Below, piece by piece: positions 35,011 to 46,342 of a DNA stretch of 64,000 nucleotides. Source of the DNA: Phorcus lineatus. Its lineage: Eukaryota; Mollusca; Gastropoda; Trochida; Trochidae. The notes below the pieces were generated by a model. That model did not search any database and had not been told where the DNA came from. It saw only the letters and a program-made list of their open reading frames with translations. The translations under genes and the position numbers were made by a program. The stretch is taken from contig OV121081.1 of NCBI GenBank assembly GCA_921293015.1, positions 62,203,022 through 62,267,021 on the forward strand, in the 5' to 3' direction. The first letter of the stretch is position 1; each line of letters starts with the position of its first letter.

Positions 35011-36389
35011 ACAAAAGGTATTTTGCCTCTTTTTAAGCTACATGAAATATCATAAAACATACTATGTGTCTTTTTAAACTCTGTTAAAATTGCTGGATAA
35101 ATAATCGTTATTGTTCAGCTGTTACCATTGATATTATGTCGTGCCACATATGATCAAGTTTTCTCTGAAATTAGTCATTCCTCATACGTAATAGACATAT
35201 TGCTCAGTCGGGACAGAAGGGGGCAGAAGACATTAACATATCCTTGTGGAACGTTTCTTTTCAATTAGTTGTATTGTTTCCATTGATTATTTAGAATTGC
35301 TTCTTAACCTATTTCTTTTAGCATTCTACATAAAGGATGATAAGACCTTTTGCAATCTATTATGTTTTTCAGGTGTAAAGGTGTAACCAATACCGACAGC
35401 ATTTCAATATAATCTCATAAATTTTCCAACATATTGTAATCAATTCTTGACGATATAAAGAAAGCGGACTATAGACTACTTTTGTATGTAAGATCATACA
35501 TGTACCTATGATTAGTGTCTTTGTTGTCGCAAAGAGGCAGGATGATCTAGGATTTGTCTAACGTATGCTCGTCACTGTTTTACTACATTTAAGAGGGTGA
35601 ATATCGTATCATCCATTGGTGTCGAAAAGACGGTCTTTGTGTTTCGAAATCAATTCCTCAAACAGTTTGAGAAAATCATTTTTATACTTTACACTATTGA
35701 AAAAAGTCAATGATGGGCATATTCGCGATGAAAATTTAAAATCTATCTTTCCAATTTACCCATCACATAAGTTTTTAACATATATTTTAATCCTACATAT
35801 GCTTTGAATGATTAATGCAATTATTAAACAATTATTTGGTGAATAGTTTGTGTGTTTTATCCCTAGAGCTCTTCACTTTACTGTGAGTTAACAGCAACCT
35901 TCGTTCTATAGTATTTATCCTTGATCACTTCGAGTCTTATCAAATGACCCTTTAAACAAGATAACTTTTTGGAAAGTGTTAGACCTTTGCCTTTGAATTC
36001 GTTGCATTTTCAAAAAACTACAGGCTGGTATTAAGCTGTAATTGTTTAGTGATAGGCCTTACAATCTTACTATCTTATCTAAAATATTGAGTATAACATG
36101 TAATCTGCAATAAACTTCTTATTTAGAGGTCCTGCTGTGCATAACTGGGTTCACTTGTTTGATTTCTTTTACCTTTACCATGCATGCAAACTGTTAAATA
36201 TTGTGATAGATATATTTCTTCTATCATATTTTTTTTCAGAATTGTTAATCGATCCCTGTAGACTTTGTCACATATTCGCTTCCTGGTATTGCTTCTGCTG
36301 ACATCTTTGGTTGAAGATTGTCTCTGCAAAACATCATTGAACACAGGTATGCATATATATACACACAAAACTAAAGAGTATGTATGTAT
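35011..36389. other. Intergenic; nothing recognised
   Basis: AT-rich DNA between R2 and the Tc1-like element. Frames up to 114 residues on the minus strand lack motifs. Confidence 0.4.
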
Positions 36390-37110
36390 ACTCAGGGGCA
36401 AAAGAAACGATACCAAGGTAAGTCCATGATACGAGGAAAAACAAGAAAGAAACGCCTTCAATGACATTTGTTATTTCAAGAAAAATCAATCAACTACATC
36501 ATTTAACAAATTGAAACATTAATGATACTTAATTTTTTTATTTAAAAGTATCTAAAATAATGGTATCCATGATAAAGTATGGAGACAGGGTCATTTGCCC
36601 GGTATTCGATCACTTAAAAAGTTACAGTTATTTCAAAAGAGAGTTCTGAGCACAATTTTGTAGAAAGAAAAGAGTGTGTGCCCCTCCTGCAGCGATACAG
36701 GCTCTAACTCGATGTCGAGCAGAGAACGTAAGACGGCTACAGTTGAACATTTTGGCAACGTGGTCATTGGTCACTCCGAGCCGGATCATTCCAAGGGCCC
36801 TTTCTCTCTGTTCTTGTGATAATCTAGGCATGGCCGGTGACGTTTTGGTAGCAATGGGATAGTGTTGATCCTTTCCTTGTGCTTTTATACTTAAGATAAC
36901 GCACGTGTGTTAGTTGCACGTGCTGGAAAAAATACTAATTAAATGCAATGTTTCATGATGTTGCATCTCAAAACACACGTTTCTTTCACAGGAACATTGC
37001 GTTGCGTTTGTGCGAATTTTTCATGTTCTAATACATTAGAAATTTCTGTGTCCAAAGCCGTAAAATATTTAACTAAAGTTTGGTATCGTTTCTTTTGCTA
37101 ATGATTGTAT
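36390..37110 (-). mobile_element. Tc1/mariner-like internal-deletion element, about 720 bp
   Basis: Terminal inverted repeats contain gcaaaagaaacgatacca at the left (36398-36415) and its inverse tggtatcgtttcttttgc at the right (about 37081-37098). TA dinucleotides flank both ends. The interior is the joined-up start and end of a transposase gene on the minus strand (next entry). The central catalytic part is gone, so it can only move with help. Confidence 0.75.
36640..36831 (-). pseudogene. Tc1-like transposase remnant: first and last parts fused
   Basis: The minus-strand frame begins MPRLSQEQRERALGMIRLGV, then TNDHVAKMFNCSRLT, the helix-turn-helix start of many Tc1-like transposases. It then jumps to ARHRVRACIAAGGAHTLFF, which resembles the RRRCRACIAARGGHTRY-type end of the same proteins. 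The whole DDE catalytic domain is deleted in frame. Confidence 0.75.
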
Positions 37111-37627
37111 AACATGGAGTTGCTTCAATTTCAACAGGGGACTGGTCTAAAACGAAAGTTAAATAAGTTAAGTTAAGAGAGTACCATTTACTTCATATAC
37201 TGAAATGGTAGGATGAAAGTCATGTAATGACTTACTGCGGATTCTTTACTAGCTTTCATGCTTACCGGATGCTGGTAAAGTACTCGTTAATGTTCACTTT
37301 CGCCAACGATCTTCATTCAAACTGAAAGTACTATCGCTTTGCCTTACCAGAACGAAATTAGCAGGAGATGAAGAGCGAACAAATTATGAGATAAAAATAC
37401 TAACGTTGTTGTTGTTGCGAAATTTCTTCTCTTGCCCACATGAAGCAAACGCTAAGTGGGACGCTATAATTTAGTTCCATCTGAGGGCGAGAATTTATGT
37501 ATGATATATCGTTTCATATATCTTTTTGATATCTTAATGGAAAAAGTTGTTTAAAGAATTTGTTAATCATGTTAAGTTCATTGTTAATCATTGTTAAGTT
37601 CAAACTATTTTGTGTTTAATTTTACAG
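37111..37627. other. Upstream of gene E; nothing recognised
   Basis: No signal-peptide exon comparable to those of B and D was found here. Confidence 0.4.
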
Positions 37628-40548
37628 AAACCCGGTCATATTGGGACATGGCAATGGAGATCGCTGACATTATCGTTGCAGTGATTTTTTTTGCTGTTAT
37701 TGTACTAGCCGCACTTCCTTTCCTACTTTGGGTGCTCGGATTTCGCGCAGGCGGTATTTTAGCCGGAAGTCTTGCAGCTTTGTATCATTCTTTAGCCGTT
37801 ACAAGAGGCTTTGGAATGAGAATCATTTCTCAAGCACAATCAGCTGGTGAGTTTTCCTTTTTTCTGTCAGTGGCTTGTTTACATTTAAATGGGACGCAAA
37901 TGATGACTTTTTGACATTTATATGATGTTTTATATTTGTTATTGAAATCAAGAAAATCACACAAAGTTGGCATTTTATTGATAAACAAGCACCTTTAGTG
38001 AGGCGATTTGAACCTCACTCAATAAATATGGTATGTTGCATATTTTTCAAGAAACATAAAAAAACGTAAATCATACACTGTGTCACATTATGAACTTTAT
38101 CAAATTTATCTTGTGCAATAACCAACTACCCTAGTTGTGCCTTTTCACATTATCAAATTGAAATGAAAAATGTTTGACAATCAATTTGGGACAGCTTATC
38201 TTAAAATAAACACAATGGCTAAAATCCAGAATATATCGTTGCCCTTCATAATGTGACTGCCCGAGCTCCTCACAAACAAATCTGTATTATAAAGTTTGGA
38301 TTATGGCCCTTGTGCAGATAATTATCTACCTTTCGCTAACTAATCCTGCTCCATTCTGGTATATAATATCCATGAAGCCACTTCAGTCCACTAATATTCA
38401 TCCTGCTCCACCAGGGTATACAATATCCAAAAAGCTACTTCAATCCACTGGTATTCATCCTACTCCACCAAAAACTACTTAAATTAATTTATACATATCC
38501 TACTCCACCAGGGTACATGACATCCACAAAGCTACTTCAATCCACTGATACTTATCTTGCTGTACCAGAGTTTATACTTTCCACTAAGCTTTTTCAATCC
38601 ACTTATACTCACCCTGCTTCACCAGGGTATACAATATCCAAAAGGCTACTTCAATTCACTGATACTTATCTTGCTCAACAAGGTTATCTAATATCCACTA
38701 AGCTACTTTAATCCGCTGATACTTATCCTGCACAACCAGGGTTTCTAATATCCAGTAAGCTATTTTAGCCCACTGACGTGTATTCTGTTCCACCAAGGTA
38801 TATTATATTCACTAGGCTACTTCAATCCACTGATACTCGTCCTGCTTCACAATTCCTTCAAAATCTTTACACCAATCATAACGTTTGTATCTGGTATCTG
38901 ACAGTTAGTTATTCAATTGATGGTGTAACATGTAATTTTTTCAGCCAGTGAAATGTCATGATAAAAGGGGGTTGACGCAAAACTATCTCTAGCTCAACGG
39001 GTATTCGGATACTGCCAACATTGTAAATAATCCCATTGGTTATCGTATTGATACGAGGCATTTGCCTCAATAGATATCGTTGTATTGAAGGAGTTGTGGA
39101 TTTGTAGCAGAACTATAAAATCTGTATGTTAATCTTTTTATTAAGGAACCTATTAGAACGAATAACAAAAATAAGATTCGTGTAACGAAGATGTAGCGGT
39201 ACAATCCATTTCGTTGAAATAATATGTCCATACATGTGGACTTTGGCTTTGGATCTGACTTAATAGCGTTATAAAATATTTGATATTAGAGTCATTAGCT
39301 CAGTAGCTCATCAGGCTTAAGGTAAAATACGGGGGCTCCCCTAAGTATATGGCCTCAGGTAGAAAAAATTCAAATACAGCTGTTTTAGATTTACTCTAAG
39401 TATAATTCAACTTTCAGGAAAATGGTTCTGTTTCAATTTAGAATCATAATTCTCATTTTCACCTCTTTCACACTATCACCATTAAATACATCAAAATCAG
39501 CGAAACATATATTAAAATGTATGGAAACAAAATATCAAAGTATAATTATATATCTATTATAGTGTATGCTATAAGAAGAGCTCCACTTGAATGCATTGTG
39601 GACGTCGAATGACACAAACACGTGATTTTAAACTTTATCCATATATCATAGCTTTTCCAATTTTCATATATCAAAAAAGCCTCTTTGCGAGACACAACCC
39701 ACCATGTGAAGATGTCTGAAGCCTATCATAAGGACTTAAGGAGTGATTTCTCAAGCTATCATAAATAATATAAGCATGAATGTCAGTACGCATTGTTTTT
39801 GTAAGACTAAAATAGATTTGTCCTTTCTAACAAACCTCATATAAATCTTAATTCTTAAAGTTCATGATTGATTGGAAACTGAAATCATACTATACTTCTA
39901 TAAATATGTTTAAATGTCAACTGCAAGGCAAACAATTATGAAATTCCAAAGGGAAAGGGACATATCGTTTCATGCTATATTTTACAGATTTTATAACCAA
40001 TGCGTCATAATGATTATTCATACAAACCGGATGTGTAAATATATTTACTGTGACTTTTCTAATGAGTCAATTAAAGATAAGAACTTTTTTCATAAACTGC
40101 AAAATGATATCATAATTATGCCGACTACTTATGTGACACCACTCGTATAATATATAAGGTCAAATAGACAAACACAAAATACACCAACAGATGCCAAGGA
40201 ACAATAGTCACTGACTCTCTGAAAGGTATACAACAAGGTCCAGATTGTTAATAATACAGTCACCAAATCTAAAATCATATATACTAGATTAATGTCGTTT
40301 CTAACTGACTTGTCTTTTTTAATAGACGTCACAAACGTTAATCCACTCCAAACTTAGTTGCCTGTTTTCCAACTTCAGTTCATACAAATTCTATGTAAAA
40401 AAGTTATGATGATTACTCAAATTTCTTATCTTCTTAACTTCTAGTTCAATTACATGCTAACATAACTTTTTCATCTATTTCAGGTGCTAAGGGAGTGATT
40501 TGGAAAATTTCGGCTGTTCTTGTTGTGTTCTTCTCTTTCGTTGTATAA
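37628..40548 (+). CDS. ISG12/IFI27-like gene E, divergent, tail-less (first exon not found)
   Basis: Exon 2 (37628-37846) has exactly the 219 nt and phases of the family and encodes TRSYWDMAMEIADIIVAVIF, then LGFRAGGILAGSLAALYHSL and TRGFGMRIISQAQSAG. Exon 3 (40484-40548, 65 nt) encodes AKGVIWKISAVLVVFFSFVV and a stop. The SYWD, GFxAGGIxAGS and SAQSAG-like landmarks remain, but the front half is more hydrophobic (VAVIFFAVIVLAALPFLLWV), which looks like a genuine membrane segment, and the CxDPDC tail is lost. The frame is open throughout and both introns obey GT/AG, so it may be a functional membrane-bound relative rather than a relic. The second intron is 2.6 kb and holds a 60-bp minisatellite and an R2 copy. 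Confidence 0.7.
37876..38110. repeat. Dispersed repeat R2, copy 3 (partial, diverged)
   Basis: Shares 'acatttaaatgggacgcaaa', 'gaggcgatttgaacctcact', 'atggtatgttg' and 'cactgtgtcacatta' with R2 copies 1 and 2, in the same order. Minus-strand GTTCAAATC corresponds to the B-box-like motif. Confidence 0.65.
38340..38860 (+). repeat. Minisatellite, period about 60 bp, 8-9 units
   Basis: Units read like 'atcctgctccaccagggtat', 'acaatatccaaaaagctact', 'tcaatccactgatactt'. Because the period is a multiple of three, one frame (38517-38711) gives a 20-residue repeat with TYLA/THPA..GY.IS.KLLQ. It lies within the second intron of gene E. Confidence 0.85.
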
Positions 40549-41721
40549 TACCTGTATTACTTTGGTATGTGATTATCTGTAAATATGAATTCACAATAAC
40601 TATCGCCCTCTGCGAAAAACACCAAAAGCATCTACTTTTATAGATTATTTGATTTCATCTACCAGATACTGAATAGTCCACTATAATATGCAACTTCTCA
40701 GAGATCTTTTAACTCGGTTTCTGTCATTCTCATTAACAAGGCAATCATAAATGTTAAGGTCGGGATTGATCGAATGATTTGAAAGAGCAATGAAAAAGAC
40801 TTATAGTTAGGTCACAAATAGTAATTGTCAACGGTTAAGCATAGTTTCATCAAAATGACGTTTTCATTGTGTCGACTGTAAAGGGTGGAGAGTTTCAAGT
40901 GTTAACCTGGATGACTGAAATACTAACGTGTTTCTTAAAGACACGGGAAAGCTCTTTGATAAGGCACAGTCCATTTTTAAATACACTGATAAGGGGGGCA
41001 GTAGCATATTTTAGTTGATAAATAGAATAATCTTATGAAAATGAAAAATGAAAATTAATGTTTCCAATTGAAAGACAATCATTATGTTTTGAAATACATG
41101 AAGCAGTTTATGATCATGATCGCTTAAGCTATGGGGATCCATTTCTCTACCTCAGATGGTTAAAGGGTATTCACACAAAAATGCCCGTCAGTGGTTTTTG
41201 CTTGATAATTGCTTATTGTATCAATGACTAAGGATGAACGGGCTGAGTTAATAGATGTTTTGACGCTCTGACGATAAAACATTTGGTACAGACCAGTGTT
41301 AATTGTGGAAAATTTGAAGAAATACATATTTTTTTAAAAACATGCTCCCGCCCCTTTAAAGTATGTGATCCATTTCAAATAGGTTTTTGGAAACATATAG
41401 ATCTTCCTTACACATCATATTGGTAAAATAAAGTTTCGAATTGGAAACAGAGTTTTTCTTCGTTTTAAAAAAAAATAATTGTTAAAAATTATTCGAGATG
41501 ACTCAGGGCTTAATATTATTATTTGCATATAGTAAGTATGGTACAAAGGAACAAATAATGAAGAAGTGTTAAGGGACAATGTGGAATTTTATTCCATTCG
41601 TTTGATAAGGTCAAAGACATAAGGACATGCCATGGTGTACGTCACAGTACACCAAGGGTAACTCTGCAAATTTTCCATATGGTAAAAAGCCAAGTCAATA
41701 ATGGGTTAAAATGAAGGCATT
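40549..41721. other. Intergenic; nothing recognised
   Basis: AT-rich DNA between gene E and a nest of retroelement fragments. Confidence 0.4.
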
Positions 41722-42040
41722 TTATGATAATCTGAAACGTTGTGAAATTTGTATAAATTTATGGACAAATTTAAGAATATTCTGATTAAGTAATTTACTT
41801 AAAAATTCATCACCATGTAGAATGGTATATACATCAAAACCATGTCTGTAGAAATATTTATCTGATCTTATTAAATCAAAATTAGGGCAGAAAAGGAAAC
41901 TTCCCATGGATGTCCGCATGAACAATGCGAATTGTTTGAAATATGCCTGTCAAATTTATCAGCGTTTAAGTCACTACAACCCAATCTGAGCCTAGCATAG
42001 CTAATTTGGCTTAATCTGTTTCCAAAGTTATTGTCGAAAC
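41722..42040 (-). mobile_element. LINE C-terminal tail fragment
   Basis: On the minus strand, a piece similar to 'LRFGLGCSDLNAD' lies near 41960-42030. It is followed by CPNFDLIRSDKYFYRHGFDV, then LNQNILKFVHKFIQISQRF (41925-41722). This matches the terminal region of the LINE at 60.9-63.9 kb (CPLFMNIRENMFFYNKGFDL) and of the minus LINE at about 43.7 kb (RLGLSDLNADKYKRYI). Confidence 0.65.
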
Positions 42041-42059
42041 CAAAATGTCCACTAGCAGT

Positions 42060-42788
42060 CCAACCATTTTCCTCCAGTCAAATCTGGCAATGTCCGAACA
42101 CTCACCCGAAGGGCTAAGAACATTTTCTCAGCAAACATCGATGAAGAATTACAACACCTGAAAGAAGTTTTTGTAGGCCTTAACGGCTATCTTTCCAAAT
42201 TAGTGCACAAAACTGTTGCATCAACACTATCGTCCACGTCAAAAAACCTTAGAAATGTAACTGCTCCCATCAAAATATCCATTCCCTACATTGGTAAGCC
42301 CTCCCATCAGATAAGCAGACTCCTGAAACATCAAGCTGGCAATGACACCACCGTTACCACTTCATCCTTCATCAACAATCTCCTGAAGGCTAATCTAAGG
42401 ATTCAAATATAAAGGGCGTGGTCTACAAAATAAATTGCATCTGTGGGCACTCACACGTAGGCGAAACATCTCGACCTGTTAGCGTCAGAATCAAGGAACA
42501 TAAATCATCAACGACAAAACCTGACAACAAATCAGCCATCTGTGACCACATCCAAGCAAACCACAATCACAAAATCAGCTGGGAAGATGTGACAATCCTA
42601 GCCAAACACCAATCAGACTTCATTAAACGAAAATTAATTGAAAGCCTGATGATCAAGTAATACCGACCCGAGATGAATAGAGATCAAGGATGTTACACTC
42701 CTCTGCTGACGATGAACTCATTAATCAAGTCTAGTTCCTTCTACAGACGCTGTTCTACCTGCTCCCATATAGGCTTCAGAATCATCCC
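42060..42788 (+). mobile_element. Penelope-like retroelement 3' fragment with GIY-YIG endonuclease
   Basis: The frame to 42412 reads RTLTRRAKNIFSANIDEELQ, then HLKEVFVGLNGYLSKLVHK and ISIPYIGKPSHQISRLLK, the C-terminal thumb/linker of Penelope RTs. A frameshift then leads to VVYKINCICGHSHVGETSRP, then VSVRIKEHKSS, AICDHIQANHNHKI and FIKRKLIESLMIK (42418-42660), the GIY-YIG-type nuclease with VY / YIGET-like (here HVGET) motif, Arg and Glu. After a TAA the same frame continues YRPEMNRDQGCYTP, typical of the protein end, so the stop is a lesion. The RT catalytic core is absent (5' truncated). Confidence 0.8.
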
Positions 42789-43046
42789 TTGTTAACTTTA
42801 CCCCTGACTTCTATATATTCCCTATGGTATAAAATCCTAAGCCCTAAATGGTATAAAATTGATAGAGAACATAGATCATGTCCATCATGTAAGCACAAGA
42901 TAGGGGATGAATTTGACTTTATGTTAGAGTGTAATCTTTTTAATGAATTACGAAATAAATATCTTCCTGCATATTATTGTAAACATTCATGGATTGAAAA
43001 ATATATTTCATTTATTTCCATCACATACAAACCAATACTTGTTTAA
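42789..43046 (+). mobile_element. LINE tail with Cys-rich motif
   Basis: Encodes LWYKILSPKWYKIDREHRSC, then PSCKHKIGDEFDFMLECNLF and NELRNKYLPAYYC. The C..C....DEFHF...C..Y pattern is the terminal zinc-like motif of CR1/L2-type LINEs, matching the type of fragment at 640-1254 rather than that of the neighbouring minus LINE. It is preceded and followed by unrelated sequence. Confidence 0.6.
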
Positions 43047-43529
43047 ATGGCAATTTATATTTTGTACATCAACTCATTTACTTATATAAACATGTATGGC
43101 TTATCAAATGTATATGCGATCAATGATCAATCAATGTTTTTATTGTTTGATTTAACCATATTTATTCATAAAAATGTACAATTCATGAATGGATTGGCCA
43201 ACAAGCTCCTAGGTGCTTATTTTAAGGCCGCATACAAATGATTTAAACATATTTTATTACATGAAAGGGATCGGCAAACAAGCCACATGGCTTACGTTAA
43301 TGCCTCTCCCATACAATACAAAAACAATTGAAATAACACGAGAATGGCATGCAATCTTGATACAGAAGTTCTACAAAACAATAATTAGTATGTATTATAT
43401 AAAAAGATATCACAATTCTGGCAATCATGTGGCCGTTCATTCATCATTATGAAACGACTTGTAAATTGTTTAAAGAGTTTAACTGTTATGAAATCGTTTT
43501 GAAGAATGAATAAAGTAATGTACAGATTC
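43047..43529. other. Intergenic between retroelement fragments
   Basis: AT-rich. Short frames only; probably untranslated ends of the neighbouring LINEs. Confidence 0.35.
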
Positions 43530-46342
43530 TAGTATTTTCTGGTTTATTTCTCTCCCTTTATTTGCGTTCCCAAAAAGTACACTTCTTAAATCAAAACCTT
43601 TCTTATAAAAATAACAGTTTGGTCTCAGCAATAAGTAACAGGGACAGGTAAAAAAGTAGTGAAATACGTCTTCGTTTGGATGACCACATGAACAGGCGGG
43701 TGAATCAAATATATATCGTTTGTATTTGTCTGCATTTAAATCACTTAACCCTAGCCTAAGGCGACAGTGTAAAATTTGTGTGTAAAATAGTGCGTCAAGA
43801 TGTAGTTTCTCAAGTTGGAGCTCTTGTTATTTAGTACAGTTGTCCCAGATAATACTACAGTAATCAAAATGAGGTAGAATAAAAGAGTTAAACATTATTT
43901 CTAAGCTTTTTCTAGTAAGACGATATTTGAAGCTTCTAAAATAGTTGATAATGGGGCTTACTTTTTTAATAATGTTCTTAATGTGGGAATTCCATTGGCA
44001 GTTATGCTGGAAGGTTAGACCTAGGTGTTTGTGTTCTTTGACTTCAGATATCATGGTACCACTCATTTGTAATGGAGGAATAGCTATAGGGTTCACTTTA
44101 CGCGAAAAAGTAACTGCTTCCGTTTTTTCTGGGTTAAACTTTACCTGCCATTTATCTGCCCAGTTTACGATGCGTTCAATGTCAGAGTTAAGTTTTAAAG
44201 CAGTACTAAATGGGTTTTCAACAATAACATGTAGTGATGTGTCATCAGCAAATAATCGAATATTACAGGCAATGCCTTCAATGATGTCATTTATGTAAAC
44301 GAGAAATAATAACGGTCCGAGCACCGATCCTTGAGGTACGCCTGTCAAAACTGGATTTGATTCTGAACATTTCCCTTGAATTACAACTCGCTGTGTTCTG
44401 TTAGTTAGGTAACTTTCAAACCAACTAAGTAGTGAGCCACGAATACCTTTTGACTGAAGTTTTGAGATAATTCCCTTATGCCATACCTTATCAAAAGCCT
44501 TGCTGATATCGCAAAATACTGCTTTAACTTCCTTACCATTATCTAATGCACCGGCAATTGAATCATAAAGATAGGTTAGTTGGTAAACTGTCGAGTCTCC
44601 AGGCATAAATCCTGATTGAAGATTTGTGAGTGAATTATTGTCTCTTAAAAAGTTAAATACATATTTAAAGACACATTTTTCAAAACATTTGGATAAACAA
44701 CTGGTCAAGGCAACAGGTCGATAGTTACAACAGCATGAATAGAACCTTTTTTGTGGATTGGAATTATCGATGCTTCTTTCCATACGGTAGGGAAAATAGA
44801 ACTTTGAAGAGAGACATAAAATATATCACATAAAGGTATAGATATTTCACCTGCTATGATTTTAATGAGTTTATTGCTTATGCCATCTGGCCCAGTAGCT
44901 TTACTAATATCGACAAACAAAAGTAAATATTGTACTTCCTGCACTGATAGATTTATGTCACATAGAGTCGGACCTGTTGTAGACTCCGTGTGGGGTAATT
45001 CTTTGTCAGGAAAAGATACTTTGGACTGTTCTGAAAAGTAATCGTTAAAAGTATTTGCGATATCTGTAGTATCATCAATAACATCGCCGTTATGATACAA
45101 TGGAGGAAATTGGATACATTATATTCAGATTTAGTTTTCATATATGTTTTTACCAAACGCCACCATAGTTTAGTATTAGGTAAGTTATTTATATGATTAT
45201 CAAGTTTGGAAGTATAATCTTGCTTAGCTTTTCTGATAGCTGAAATAACATTATTTCTCATTCGCCTGAATTTAGTCCAATCATCTATTCGGTTCTTATG
45301 TTTTGCGAGTTTGTGTTGGCGATTTCTTTTACGAATTAATCTGCGTATTTCTGAATTCATCCACGGCATCCATGTTCTACTTTATTGTTTACAGTTGTGC
45401 ATTGGGAGAGTGCGTCCCAATCGTTATCGGCCAAATGTTGCTTAAGTGAGTCAGTGTCAGCCTTAGCGTAGTCATAAATCTTCCTATAATAGTTAGGGGC
45501 GATATTGACATTAGTTTTTAAATAAGCAAACACTGGGCAGTGGTCACTACAGAACGGATACATAACACCCGATTCGACAATAAGATTTGGGCATGAGACA
45601 AATATTAGATCAATCAGAGTTCGCGTTAGCGGCGTTATCCTTTTGGTTGAGTTATAAGTTGTTGTAAGTTATAAGTTGCAAATAATGTTCTTACCGTATC
45701 AGGAATGCCATTCATGAGATTGATGTTGAAGTCACCGCAAATAAATGTATTTAGGTTCAAGTCAAGAGCACATCCGATAGATTGATCAATGAGGTTCCAG
45801 TAGTCTGCACTTTTGTCCGCGCGGTAAAAATTTCCAATGAGGTAAGACTGGCTTTTACAATAAATTTTAATCCATACTGCTTCGAGTGGAACTCTTTCAA
45901 GGTTACTCAAACGAGTGACAACAAAATTAGATTTAACATATATCGCCACACCGCCACCCCTAGATGGTCTATCTTTTCTAAATGGAGGATGGAAACCTGG
46001 TATCAATATGTCTACATCAGCAATATCGTTATGTAACCATGTTTCAGATATACATATCACGTCATAGTTTCTTAATTCAGTGTAAACTAAGTTCAACTTA
46101 TCTTTCAAACTGCAAACATTTATATGAGTTATTTTTAAAGTCTTAAAAGAATTTGGACCAGGATTTGGATGGATGTCTCCACAGAGAAGTAGCAGTAAAA
46201 CAGCCAGAATGGGGATACGCAAGTTATAAAGGCAAAGTGCTGCTAACGAATACATTACGATTTGAATATTATTCAGATATAGACTGTTTATAAACACACC
46301 CACTCTATGCCTATATTGAACAATGTCAACCGGCATCGTCAA
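43530..46342 (-). mobile_element. CR1/L2-like LINE ORF2 (endonuclease + reverse transcriptase), frameshifted
   Basis: On the minus strand, 46342-45635 encodes a hydrophobic start with LLLLLCGDIHPNPGP and then an APE endonuclease (THINVCSLKDKL, ISETWLHND, RGGGVAIYVKS, GNFYRAD, GDFNINL). 45563-45357 has CSDHCPVFAYL, 45369-44953 PWMNSEIRRLIRKRN, and 45100-44705 KATGPDGISN and WKEASIIPIHKKG. 44783-43827 is the RT with FCDISKAFDKVWHKGI (motif A), GVPQGSVLGPLLF (motif B) and RLFADDTSLH (motif C, intact FADD). The tail (RLGLSDLNADKYKRYI..CSCGHPNED) runs to about 43.56 kb. At least four frame changes break the protein, so this copy is dead although its catalytic residues are preserved. ORF1 lies upstream at 48255-47377. 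Confidence 0.9.
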
